Source of the DNA: Romanomermis culicivorax
Taxonomy: Eukaryota; Nematoda; Enoplea; Mermithida; Mermithidae
Assembly: GCA_963922205.1 (NCBI GenBank)
Contig: CAWUHX010000014.1
Span: 1,548,001-1,612,000 of the forward strand
Length of the DNA stretch: 64,000 nt
Direction of reading: 5' to 3'
The number at the start of each line of letters is the position of its first letter. Within the stretch, counting starts at the first letter, position 1. Of the stretch, positions 12,450-21,688 are shown one piece after another. The position numbers were made by a program, and so were the translations under genes. The notes under the pieces were generated by a model. The model worked only from the letters and a program-made list of their open reading frames with translations. It ran no database searches and was not told the DNA's origin.

Positions 12450-13280
12450 ACTGACGTCAGCAACAACTACATATTGGGTTGTTATGAGGTGTTGTGTCTT
12501 GTGCGACCCCCACCTCTGCCGTCCGCAACTACCTCACATGCTGCTGTTGCACTGAGGCTTGACTAGCGGGGTCCTGCTTCTGACGTCAGCAATGGCCACA
12601 TATCAGGTGGTCATTCAGGGGTTGAAGGTTCTCCGTATCCTCCCCCTGCGTCTGCAACAGCTGCATCCCTAGCTGTTGCTTTAAGGGGTGGGTGGCCCTC
12701 CGGCTCTACCTCTGACGTCAGCAATGGCAACGTAACAGGTTGTTATTGCAGGATGGTGACCGTATGGCACTGTCCTCTTGACGTCTGCAACAGCAGAGGC
12801 TCGTGTTGTTGCACTAGGATTGGTCGATTATTCCGACTTCAGTCCTTGACGTCAGCAACAACAATGCATCGTATTGTTGTTCGTAGATGTGAGGCCTTAC
12901 AAACTGCACATCTGGCGTCTGCAACAACTGCATCTCATATCATTGTCGTAGGATAACTGAGACTCAGCTATTACCTTTTGACGTCAGCAACGGCGATGCT
13001 CCGTGTTGTCGTAGCAAGGTTGCTGGCCTAGGGCCCTATCTACTGATGTCCACAATGATAAATCTCTATTCCAGTATCGGAATTAAGACTGTACAGTCTT
13101 ACTCTGGCGTCAGCAACGGCGATGCCCCGTATTGCCGTAAAGAGTTTGTAGCCGCAGGCTCTTACTCTTGGCGTACATACTGCAATATGAGATTATGGCA
13201 CTTACATCCCAGTTACCTGAGGTCAGCACCGAGTGTGGTGGTGTGTATCACATCTTTTGACGTCAGCACCGGGTTACTGT
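12450..13280 (+). repeat. tandem array of about 13 stem-loops, ~66-nt period
   Basis: Each unit starts with a version of TGACGTCAGCAAC and continues into a hairpin. Clear stems: 12591-12599 with 12607-12615; 12654-12662 with 12671-12679 (GCAACAGCT/AGCTGTTGC); 12721-12731 with 12739-12749 (11 pairs); 12787-12795 with 12804-12812; 12857-12865 with 12873-12881 (AACAACAAT/ATTGTTGTT); 12990-12998 with 13004-13012; 13116-13123 with 13131-13138. Arm sequences differ between units yet stay paired, allowing G-U. Units near 13040 and 13170 are degenerate. No convincing protein frame runs through the array. It lies in the leader of the retroelement. Confidence 0.82.
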
Positions 13281-13799
13281 GGGTTCCCAAGATGCCACTT
13301 GAGTTCTAGGTGATGATTGTAGTATTATTCTCTCACCTACAGCTCTTGTTCTAGGGTTGTGTCTGTGTGCCACTGGTGCCTGGGAAACATCAGTAGACAT
13401 ACTCACGCAACCTGAGATGCAACCAGTCCGTGGCACTGATCAAGTTGTCCGCAAGGGTAGCGGCACTGATGGATCAGCACGTGACTCCTCTTCTAAGCTT
13501 TAACTGCAGGTTCGAACGGGTTTACACTCGGCCTCAGCTGGGTTGGTTGTTCAACATACGCAACCGTTAGGCAGTTGCAGTCAGTACTGCCTGTGTCTAA
13601 CAACTGCAAGGGTTGTCAACCTTCCTGTAAATTTCTTATCTAAATTCTCGCATTTCTTTCTCATTTATGATCTTCTTTAGTGTCCCCCACCAGAATAATT
13701 CCTCAGGAATTACGGCACAGCCACTGGTTGGGCCTAAGGTGTAAAAGACCCCCCTGTATTCTTTTCTTTACACTCAAACGCCTTCGTTAGCTGGCCTAA

Positions 13800-13935
13800 T
13801 AATGTCCGCACTAGAGTCGCCCTTAATCCTGAGTCCGCCTCCGTTGGTTTGTCCCTTAGCATAATATTACCGCTAGTCCGCCTAAGCGAAGGTGTTCGAG
13901 TCCGCCTAAACACATTACAACTAAGTCCGCCTTAG
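13800..13935 (+). repeat. AGTCCGCCT short repeats in the element leader
   Basis: Four close copies of AGTCCGCCT at about 13831, 13874, 13900 and 13924, spaced 20-45 bp, with GTCCGC and GTCGCCC variants just upstream. No protein frame is supported here. Function unknown. Confidence 0.55.
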
Positions 13936-14189
13936 CTCCTCACTTTACACTCATTTATTCGAGACAGACTGTACCCCTGATCTCAAGATGCGTTGAGCCT
14001 AGCCTCGATTCATAGGAGGAAGCCTGCATTTCCCCACCTCCACCACCGGCACAGCTGGGCAAGGACCCCCATGCCCTTTTACTGACTGAGTGTGTCAGAA
14101 TAGCACCCTGGTACCTGGTGCTCTTATATCTCAACTGGTGACCTGCGATCCTCACTTCATCTCAGTGAACGGAAACCCGGCCCCCAGCT

Positions 14190-14199
14190 GTATATAATA
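14190..14199 (+). promoter_or_regulatory. TATA-like box upstream of gag
   Basis: GTATATAATA in a GC-rich context, about 650 bp upstream of the first gag coding exon. It could be the element's promoter. The probable 3' LTR does not contain this sequence, so it is not simply the U3 promoter of that LTR. Confidence 0.35.
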
Positions 14200-14840
14200 C
14201 TCCTGGAGAGTACCCGTTCTGTTCAAAACGCGCATTCCCGTTTTTGGGCACGGTTGTAGCATACACGCGAATGACGTCCTCCCGGGATCCTCCTGTCTAG
14301 TCATCACACTTTTCAGAGTTCGCAATTGCTCCTAGTGAGTGAGGCCGATTGCGTAATAGTGCGACTCCCTTTGCGTAGTCTGGTTTGTAAACTAATTTTG
14401 TCCCTATCTATTAGCACCCACTAAGTTTACTTTAAGTTGTCCCCTTTACTTATTAATTCTTAAGCTACTCCATGCGCTACTCCTGGTGAGTAGGACTTTG
14501 TCGGTTACGAGCCCTCCCATATCCCAAAGTTTGTAAACTAGTACAACGGACTTAACCTCCAGATAAAATTCCCTTTTGAGCGGGTTTATCCGTACGCCCT
14601 CACGTCGGTTCCTTAATTTTATGGTTTGGAATTCCACCACTTTCTTTCAAATGTATTATACTTTTGGTTCAAATAACCGGGTCTTGCCCCATTTATCTCT
14701 AAAGTTTGGGTATATCTATCCCTCTCTTTACACTCGGGTTATCCCCTCTTTACCTCATAGGTGACCAGATAAATTCCCTTCTGAGTCAACCTATTTCTCC
14801 GTCTGGCTGTTCTGAGAGCTAAAACCTTGTCCTTTTCTAG

Positions 14841-15214
14841 CCCCATCGCTGAGTGGCCGCTAGATATTGAAAAGAACAAGCGTTACAGCCTCAACACGCC
14901 GTCGCGCAAACGATCTCGTACTTCCCGCGCTTCCTCGCCACGCGACTACAAAAGTAACTCTTACTTTACTCCTACAAAATAGAGACACCTAGACGTTCCT
15001 GTCGACTTAGTACTAAGTTTAAAGGGACAAGTGAACCCCTCTCTATTCAGTTTGATCGAATAACTTCACAGGCACGATCATCAGTCTTAGATACCTTACA
15101 GGAAGACGAATTCTCATCTATGAAGTCAGAAATTGATTTACCTTCACAGATTGAGAATAGGTCCAAGCTGCATTTGAGAATGCCCTTGGACCACTCAACC
15201 AAAAGCTAGAGGCT
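14841..15214 (+). pseudogene. upstream coding part of gag, frame-broken
   Basis: A possible exon that begins after an acceptor-like TTTTCTAG at 14833-14840. It encodes a basic Ser/Arg-rich stretch and then an acidic amphipathic stretch leading toward the gag start at 15215. The open frame stops at 14980-14982, continues in another frame, and shifts again near 15155. Codon content stays protein-like across both breaks, so the real N-terminus of Gag probably lies here and 15215 is an internal methionine. Both breaks fall in short single-base runs. Confidence 0.5.
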
Positions 15215-17460
15215 ATGAATGGCAGAAGGCACCCTCCTGTGTCCAGCTTCATGGCCCCTCCCGCCTTTTCAGGTGCTTTTGGTGAGTCTATAACGGATTT
15301 TATATCCCACTTGACCCGCTTCCTTACACTTCAAGGGGTAACAGAAGCGGATCATGCATATAAAATCGCGTTTTTGGAGTCTTGCCTCACAGGTCCTGCT
15401 CTGGCATCCTACCGGGACTTCAGCAGTGGTACTCCGCAGCCTACCCGCTACGAAGAGTTCACGGCTTTTCTTAGGAGAGACTTTCCAGTAGGGCGTGATT
15501 CAGATCTGCACCAGCAGTTGATCCAGGATCGCCTGCAGAAGCCGACTGAATCCGCGATAGTCTACCTTGAGCACCTTAAGAGACTGTCCAGGGTGGCTTA
15601 TCCGGATCTCGCGACTGACGTTAGGGATTCTATTATTAAACCTATCTTTCTAAGAGGGTTGAGACCAGTCCTCAGAGATAGTATTAAGTTCAGGGAGTTT
15701 ACAACTCTTGAAGAGACGCTCAAAGCAGCCTGTTACGCGGAATCACAGATTTTTCGGGATGAGATTAGGTACACTGCCCCATCTAATGCTGTTTTCTCTT
15801 CAGAACAAAGGACCGCCGACAACGTCAGGTCAATGTCGAATCAAAGGAGCACCGCTCAACGTCCGTCGGCCACCCCATCCGACGAGGTTCGACGTTTACA
15901 ATCGGAGATGGCCCGGCTCACGGCTCACGTTGCGCGACTTACGGCTCAGCAATCGGCGCCACCTTCGAGAAATTCGACGCCGTCATCGACGCCGTTGACG
16001 CGTGTCCAGACCGCCGGCAATCGCCCGTCAGGGGCACATCTACAGATGTGCTCCTACCATGGACGCTGCACCCACAACGACGCTACTTGCCGGGCGCAAA
16101 ATCCCGATAGCGCCGGCCCTAGCACCGCCTCCGCCACCGGCGCCAGCCGTTGCTATTTTTGTCAAACGAGGGCGCACCCGACTGACCGATGCGACAGACC
16201 CTGCCCGCATTGCCGAAAACTACGAGTGCACCGGGCAACAGCTTGCCCCAATCGAAATTCGACACTGCCTGGTGAGACTAATTTTGATAACTCTGGTTAT
16301 TCTCCTCAGGAGGCAAGTGGAAATTTTCGGAGGTATGCTAATCCAACTCCTCACGGGATAGGGAACCAATATCGGTCACCTCCACGGCAAAATAATGCTG
16401 TAGGGGTTACCGACGGTCTTCTTCACCCAGATTTATTTGATCTGGATGATGAAGTTTTGGCTGAACACCTGGCGGATCGCTCACAACTGTGTTATCCTGT
16501 CTGTGTAATCAGTATTGGTTTTTCAGCTACGGCAGTGGTTTCGGCGACCCCGTTGTCGACTTTTCCGCCGCCACCACCGAAATATGCGACGCCGGTCAAC
16601 GTAAACCCGTCAGCGACACCGAAAACGACTGGCAACGTCAGCGTAATCGCGTCGTATCGACCGACGGAAGATACAGCGGCGCCACCGGCACGTGTTATCA
16701 ACCAGGGACCGCCGCCCGGAATTCCCACGGACTCCGCGTTGGAGGTTGTCGGTCAACTGGAATCGATGAATCTGATAGGTAAACTGCCTTCTTTTTCTGA
16801 AGTTTCAAGTTCACAAGACAGATATCTTTACAAGTCTCCGGCTTTACTGATTTCTTGCTTACAGATTCCTCATCCGTCACCGACGCGATGCGGGCTGTTT
16901 GGTCGACCGACTTGGCCAAAAAGCATCCGCACCTCCCCTGGGCGCTACTCAACGAGCCGTTCGAGGTTGAGGCGCTTACGGCCGCCGACGTCATGCTATC
17001 GGCACCGGCGGTGTTGCGGATTTTGGGACCCGACGTCGCTCGACGGGCGCTCGAGTTTATCGCCGACGGAACTATTCGCGCCACCCCGGTGGACAAGATC
17101 CTGTTGGACGGTGAACCGTCGTCGCCGGCAGTGGACGCCGTCCGCCGCGCTGTGGAAAAGGCCAGTCGCAACGTGCGGCCCACAGCAGTTGTTGCCACGT
17201 CACCGACGACAACAACGACGGGAGCCCAAACTTTGGCGGCGATTGCGCCTCAGCAACCGGTCGCCAACGCCTTTGGAGAACCGTTGCCCGCCGTTCACAA
17301 CGCCGTCAACGTCACCGAGGCGTCGCCATTTCCGACGGCTACCGTCCCGCGGTCCCCGAAGATTGGCGTTCTTCAAGAAGTCCACCCCGGAGGAGGCTTG
17401 GTCATCGACTTCCCCGGAGAGGAGCCCGCGTCGTCCGACGACGACGACGTCGAAGAATGA
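15215..17460 (+). CDS. gag: Gag protein, apparently spliced (15215-16778, 16865-17460)
   Basis: The N-terminal half matches a retrotransposon Gag (capsid-like) domain, rich in helix. A short coiled coil follows at about 15880-15960. Then come zinc knuckles: one canonical CX2CX4HX4C (16151-16192), a CX2CX5HX4C just after it, and a Cys/His cluster at 16046-16090. A proline-rich stretch leads to 16778. A GT..AG intron (16779-16864) joins codon-in-phase to another frame that stays open to TGA at 17458-17460 and ends in an acidic tail. Unspliced, the original frame is also open and runs into the envelope module. The spliced product reads as more protein-like than the Arg/Pro-rich alternative frame. 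Gag would assemble the particle and bind RNA. Confidence 0.7.
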
Positions 17461-20400
17461 AGCCGCCCGACGGGTGAAAAATGTAAATTTTGGTGTAAAT
17501 TTGCAGACACCGTTTGTAAATATTTTGTTTGTATTAAATTGGGCCTTCGTGACACTACTGTTCTTAGGAATGAGCTCTGCAACACATGCTACTCAATACC
17601 AATTTTGTGGTCTTTCAAGAAGCGGTCATCCACTTGAGTTACCTCAAAAAGTTGAATGCAAACCACCAAAATCTTCGTGGAGTCCACGACGCATGAATGT
17701 TACAGTATATGTACCTATTTCCGATCCAATCACGACTAAAGCATGGAAATGTACCCTACGGAATCCTAAGGTATGCACGAACACTGGTTTTTTCGGATCT
17801 AGGGGCATTACTGCGGACGTCATTACTACTCAGCATCTCGCGCCTGCGGCGTGTACACTAGCACATCGCACAAAGGTGTTTGGTTTACAAAAGCTCGTGG
17901 AAATATGTCCTGGCTTTTATAGCACTAACCAAACACTGGAGGTGATGTACTCTTGGTGCTGCAATGACGTCTGCAAGACAGTGACTAACCTTTTCATCGA
18001 GGAGGGACAGGTCGCTTCGTGGGATGGCACTACAGCTCTAAGTACCTTAGGAGATGTAGGTGGATGCAGTCCCACTGCAGGTCAATGCACTACTCTAGAC
18101 GGGGTAATTGTTTGGCCTGCCACAAACTTTACAGCACAGTGCCATTATCGGCCACAAGGTAATTACACTGCGTCTGTATCAGGGAACCACATCATCATCG
18201 ATGATTTGCAGGTTGCCCTGAAGATCCCGGGAAACTCTCGTGTATTTCGACTGTGTCCTGACCTCCGGTTGAATACAGTACGAACGGATCAGGGTCTTCT
18301 TCTACGCATCCACGGAAGATTTAATCTGACCCAAAGGTTATTCGGATTGGCAAAGGACTCCGTCCCTGACCCCGTCAATGCTAAACTGAATTACCTGGCT
18401 CAGCAGATCAAAGAGTCGGAAATTAACAATTTTCGATTCATGTGGCTAGAGTTGTGTTCTCACGCTCAACGCTACCTTGATCTGACTTGGCAGTTGCTTC
18501 GTTTTGACCCTACACTAGGAGCCCGGGCATTCCTTCAGAGGAATGACCTGACGGCGGAATTTACGGGTGAAGCACTGACAATATGGCCGTGTCAAAAGAT
18601 CAACGCCACTTATGTCTATCATTCGTACCGAGTGGGAGACACCTGTTACAAGTATCTACCCGTACAGGTTGGCGGTACCATTTATTTTGCCACCCCCGGT
18701 GGCCCAGATCTCAATAAATTCAGTCCAAAGGTGCCGTGTGACCACCACTTTACAGGAATTTTCCGAAATCGCTCTGGCTGGTTTACTGAATCTGGCACGG
18801 TCCATGTGAGCCACATTCCGCTTGAACTGTTCTGGAAGCAGCGATTCAACGTCACTCACTTTGACGCTCCTGCGCTCTTTCATGACCAGTTGGCGATGAC
18901 CCCTTCAAGTTTTGCTTTCTTTAAACAGTACGTTTACAAGACTGAGCAAATTGAAGCAGTCTTGAACCGGTTGGTAAACTATACAGCTGGTTTATCCCTA
19001 CAACCAGATACCCTGTATCAGGCGGTTGCAGGGGTAGGGACTGACATCAGAGCCTCACTGGAAGGTGTTGGTCTGGCAGCAAACCATGTGATTACTGGTC
19101 AGCAGCACAACCTCATGCAAGGCTTACAGTCTCTCTTGAGCGGACCAGTGCAGCTAATCTTTAACACACTTATTGCCCTGGCAGTACTGGCCGGTACAGG
19201 ATTTCTCATCTACGTTGGGATCTCCTATTACCTCAGCTACCGCCTGCGGAAAAGACAGGTTCGGTTTGTTAGCCAATACTCGCCATTGAACCTCCTCCGG
19301 AAAGTTCAGCGTTGGGTAGGTTTTCATTACGTGCAGAACGATGTGCCAACTCAGTTAGACAGGATCACTTCGTGTTTTGTCGTACTGGTTGACCACAAGG
19401 AAACGCCAGCTTTCCTTGATACTGGTTGTCCACGGACTATCATTAGTCAACGCCTTCACAAAGCGCTGATCAAAGAGAGTCCGAAGGCGGCGATGGCTTT
19501 CCAGCAGCATCACGACTTTAATCCATTGATGAGTATCAATGGTAAAGCCGTACATACTCTCCTTTCAGGACCGTATGAGATAATGTTGCCTGGAACCCGT
19601 CAGCCACACACACGAGTGGATATACATCTCCATGTGTGTAAGACTACGTCTCCTTTCTGGGCACCGGTCGATCTGATTCTTGGATTGGACTTTTTAGAAC
19701 AATTCCAGAATATTACGTTTGACTACCAACAGCATGTCCGCCGATTGAATGCGGTAGAACTGCCACTTCTGTTGACAGCAGCCGAGATTGATCAAGTCGA
19801 ACCCTGGTGGGAGAACACACGTTCCCTATCAAGGGCCTCCCACAGGTCCGGGTCTCGCTCACGATCAAGGACTTCGTCTCTTTCTCGGCCACACTCGCGA
19901 GCTTCCTCCATTGCCTCATCCCGTGGGTCAACCAGAGGAAGTAGGACCTCTTCTAGACGGGCTAGTGGTCATTCCATGGCCAGGTCAGGGTCAAACTGCC
20001 CTCGACCACCGCCTGGAAACTCTCCAGTTACACTAGAGAAGGGCCGTTTTCGCGAGCCTAGTGATTCTGATGCACCTGCATCACCTGTACTAGAGGTGCC
20101 ACCACTCTCTGATGTTGAGGTTGAATCACTAGGAGCTACTCAGAGCTCAGGAGAAAGGTCAGATCATGTACTCACTGTTCAAATCCACCCAACTCCTGAG
20201 GCCAATCCGGAAACGTCGGTTGGCTATGCTCTGGTAGGTTTACTCAGGCGCACTGGCTTACCCATACCAAGACGAACCAATACGCCAGAGTCGAGCTTTG
20301 ATGACTCTGTACCTGACCCAGGTCATGTAGTATCAGCCTTCTACCCCACTGAAATGAGGACCCCTCATATCAAGGTTCTACTGAACAATTGGGTAGAGGC

Positions 20401-21688
20401 CAAAGCTCTAATTGATACTGGAGCAGTTTTCTCGCTCCTGGATCACAAGTTGGCGGTTCAGTTACCCGACTTGGTACTCACAGAGACTAGGGCTCGCCCC
20501 ATAGCAGCCAATGGGTCCCCGATTCTACTGCTAGGCTCTGCCTATGTCACGGTGACAGTGGCTGATGTCTCTGAACGGATTCAAGTCCAGGTTCAAGAGA
20601 ATTGTTCAGCTGAATTAGTCTTGGGGACGAACTTCCTCGGACGTTTCAATTGTGTCAGCTTGAGCTGGGAGAAATCCTTTCTCCAGTTCAAGGAACTTCG
20701 AGTTCCGTGTGAAGGCCTCATCCACAATCCACCTTCTGCTCGCGGGGCACTACCCTTGCAGGAGTTGATTGTCCTTGAGCCCCGCTCGCTCACACAATTC
20801 ACTGCACCCGTACCTTCAATATATGCAACTGTACCCGAAGTAGCTTTTTTCCCTAAGCCCCTTTTGGGTCAACAACGTAATGTATACTTTGCTGGTACTG
20901 TGAGTACTGTGACCAATGGTCGCATACCCCTACAGGTAGTTAACCCAAGTACACACGCTGTGGTTCTCTACCCGCACACAACCATCGGTCATGTGCAGAT
21001 GCATACTGATTCCTTACAGGGATCGGCGGTCAAGGCTGATACCATTCTTGACCGTAGGTGGGTTGAAGCCAATGCTGTGATATCTTCAGATATCTCCTCA
21101 CAGGATAAAACAGCGTTGCTCGATCTGCTGGTCGCATTTACTGACCTCTACGCTGTTGATGAAAAGGACACAGGTTCCACTGACCTCGTGCACCATGAGA
21201 TCAGCACGGGTGACGCTCGCCCAGTCCGCCGTTTCCCTTACCGCACCGCGCCCAAGGAAAAGGATCTCATCATACAAGAGGTCAAAGCGCTCCAAGAGAA
21301 AGGTATTATTCGGCCTAGCACTTCTCCCTGGGCTACTAACACCGTCTTGGTTCGCAAGAAAAATGGGTCACACCGGATGTGTGTTGATTTTCGTGGTCTC
21401 AACGAGGTCACGAAAAAGGATGTCTACCCTCTCCCACGGATTGATGATATCCTGGACACACTCAAGGGTATGAAATACTTTACTACCCTTGACCAGGCTA
21501 ACGCCTACTGGTCCATACCTATTGCCGAGGCAGACAAGGAAAAAACGGCGTTTAATACACCTATTGGACTTTACGAGTTCAACTATCTGCCTTTTGGTCT
21601 CTGCAATGCCCCTGGGACGTTTCAAACGCCTCATGGATCTGCTTCTTACAGGACTGCAGTGGCGCACTGCACTGACCTATCTCGATGA
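15215..21688 (+). CDS. 2157-codon gag-env-protease-RT open frame
   Basis: One uninterrupted frame covers gag, the envelope module, both protease-like domains and the first part of reverse transcriptase up to the fingers and palm. The first catalytic Asp of RT (21491-21493) is in this frame. The frame leaves the RT sequence near 21625, reads about 20 unrelated residues and stops at 21688. The RT remainder continues in the next frame. The stretch 16779-17506 in this frame is Arg/Pro-rich and is probably intronic or read in another frame in life. Confidence 0.75.
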   Translation: MNGRRHPPVSSFMAPPAFSGAFGESITDFISHLTRFLTLQGVTEADHAYKIAFLESCLTGPALASYRDFSSGTPQPTRYEEFTAFLRRDFPVGRDSDLHQQLIQDRLQKPTESAIVYLEHLKRLSRVAYPDLATDVRDSIIKPIFLRGLRPVLRDSIKFREFTTLEETLKAACYAESQIFRDEIRYTAPSNAVFSSEQRTADNVRSMSNQRSTAQRPSATPSDEVRRLQSEMARLTAHVARLTAQQSAPPSRNSTPSSTPLTRVQTAGNRPSGAHLQMCSYHGRCTHNDATCRAQNPDSAGPSTASATGASRCYFCQTRAHPTDRCDRPCPHCRKLRVHRATACPNRNSTLPGETNFDNSGYSPQEASGNFRRYANPTPHGIGNQYRSPPRQNNAVGVTDGLLHPDLFDLDDEVLAEHLADRSQLCYPVCVISIGFSATAVVSATPLSTFPPPPPKYATPVNVNPSATPKTTGNVSVIASYRPTEDTAAPPARVINQGPPPGIPTDSALEVVGQLESMNLIGKLPSFSEVSSSQDRYLYKSPALLISCLQIPHPSPTRCGLFGRPTWPKSIRTSPGRYSTSRSRLRRLRPPTSCYRHRRCCGFWDPTSLDGRSSLSPTELFAPPRWTRSCWTVNRRRRQWTPSAALWKRPVATCGPQQLLPRHRRQQRREPKLWRRLRLSNRSPTPLENRCPPFTTPSTSPRRRHFRRLPSRGPRRLAFFKKSTPEEAWSSTSPERSPRRPTTTTSKNEAARRVKNVNFGVNLQTPFVNILFVLNWAFVTLLFLGMSSATHATQYQFCGLSRSGHPLELPQKVECKPPKSSWSPRRMNVTVYVPISDPITTKAWKCTLRNPKVCTNTGFFGSRGITADVITTQHLAPAACTLAHRTKVFGLQKLVEICPGFYSTNQTLEVMYSWCCNDVCKTVTNLFIEEGQVASWDGTTALSTLGDVGGCSPTAGQCTTLDGVIVWPATNFTAQCHYRPQGNYTASVSGNHIIIDDLQVALKIPGNSRVFRLCPDLRLNTVRTDQGLLLRIHGRFNLTQRLFGLAKDSVPDPVNAKLNYLAQQIKESEINNFRFMWLELCSHAQRYLDLTWQLLRFDPTLGARAFLQRNDLTAEFTGEALTIWPCQKINATYVYHSYRVGDTCYKYLPVQVGGTIYFATPGGPDLNKFSPKVPCDHHFTGIFRNRSGWFTESGTVHVSHIPLELFWKQRFNVTHFDAPALFHDQLAMTPSSFAFFKQYVYKTEQIEAVLNRLVNYTAGLSLQPDTLYQAVAGVGTDIRASLEGVGLAANHVITGQQHNLMQGLQSLLSGPVQLIFNTLIALAVLAGTGFLIYVGISYYLSYRLRKRQVRFVSQYSPLNLLRKVQRWVGFHYVQNDVPTQLDRITSCFVVLVDHKETPAFLDTGCPRTIISQRLHKALIKESPKAAMAFQQHHDFNPLMSINGKAVHTLLSGPYEIMLPGTRQPHTRVDIHLHVCKTTSPFWAPVDLILGLDFLEQFQNITFDYQQHVRRLNAVELPLLLTAAEIDQVEPWWENTRSLSRASHRSGSRSRSRTSSLSRPHSRASSIASSRGSTRGSRTSSRRASGHSMARSGSNCPRPPPGNSPVTLEKGRFREPSDSDAPASPVLEVPPLSDVEVESLGATQSSGERSDHVLTVQIHPTPEANPETSVGYALVGLLRRTGLPIPRRTNTPESSFDDSVPDPGHVVSAFYPTEMRTPHIKVLLNNWVEAKALIDTGAVFSLLDHKLAVQLPDLVLTETRARPIAANGSPILLLGSAYVTVTVADVSERIQVQVQENCSAELVLGTNFLGRFNCVSLSWEKSFLQFKELRVPCEGLIHNPPSARGALPLQELIVLEPRSLTQFTAPVPSIYATVPEVAFFPKPLLGQQRNVYFAGTVSTVTNGRIPLQVVNPSTHAVVLYPHTTIGHVQMHTDSLQGSAVKADTILDRRWVEANAVISSDISSQDKTALLDLLVAFTDLYAVDEKDTGSTDLVHHEISTGDARPVRRFPYRTAPKEKDLIIQEVKALQEKGIIRPSTSPWATNTVLVRKKNGSHRMCVDFRGLNEVTKKDVYPLPRIDDILDTLKGMKYFTTLDQANAYWSIPIAEADKEKTAFNTPIGLYEFNYLPFGLCNAPGTFQTPHGSASYRTAVAHCTDLSR
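16779..16864 (+). other. candidate 86-nt intron in gag
   Basis: It starts GTAAACTG and ends TTCTTGCTTACAG, a good metazoan acceptor. Its length is not a multiple of three. Removal moves translation from the long gag-env-pol frame into the only other open frame downstream, which suggests a choice between two products. Confidence 0.65.
17507..19275 (+). CDS. env: envelope-like glycoprotein module
   Basis: In the same frame as the downstream protease. An acceptor-like TTTGCAG ends at 17506. The first residues form a hydrophobic signal-peptide-like stretch (about 17512-17590). The ectodomain has many cysteines and at least eight Asn-X-Ser/Thr sites. A conserved-looking helical block with [11 protein letters not shown] and [12 protein letters not shown] lies near 18460-18540. 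A transmembrane segment is at about 19148-19233, followed by a short basic tail (RLRKRQVR). It resembles glycoproteins of negative-strand RNA viruses of the chuvirus type that LTR elements have captured, but that family assignment is tentative. The position before protease is unusual. The start may depend on splicing at 17507. Confidence 0.72.
19320..19790 (+). CDS. retropepsin-like domain 1 (DTGC)
   Basis: Directly after the envelope tail, in the same open frame. It has the aspartic-protease motif [12 protein letters not shown] (DTG at 19418-19426) and the second hydrophobic motif [11 protein letters not shown] near 19673. Cys follows DTG where Ala or Ser is usual. It could be the active protease, an inactive relative or a clipped-off domain. 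A second such domain lies about 1 kb downstream. Confidence 0.65.
19815..19990 (+). CDS. Arg-Ser-rich linker between the two protease domains
   Basis: About 55 residues dominated by Ser and Arg in RS and SR pairs, such as [15 protein letters not shown]. It looks like an RS domain or a basic nucleic-acid-binding linker and is followed by an acidic, proline-rich stretch to about 20330. It stays in frame between the two retropepsin-like domains. Confidence 0.6.
20340..20690 (+). CDS. retropepsin-like domain 2 (DTGA)
   Basis: It carries [13 protein letters not shown] (DTGA at 20414-20425) and [11 protein letters not shown] near 20620, the standard pair of motifs of Ty3/gypsy protease. It directly precedes the RT connection region, which is the usual place for the pol protease. 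This is the more likely functional protease of the two. Confidence 0.75.

Noticed and set aside
13505-13520. tRNA B-box (GGTTCGAACGG)
   Set aside because: No A-box at the right distance and no cloverleaf can be drawn.
14136-14151. Primer-binding site TGGTGACCTGCGATCC for the retroelement
   Set aside because: It starts with TGG but I cannot match it to a tRNA 3' end, and no LTR end lies just before it.
16272-16309. A 38-nt GT..AG segment as another gag intron
   Set aside because: Shorter than typical metazoan introns, and removing it would break the frame that later continues well.
16002-16361. Alternative-frame open frame over the gag zinc knuckles
   Set aside because: The long frame carries a canonical CX2CX4HX4C here, so this frame is a shadow.
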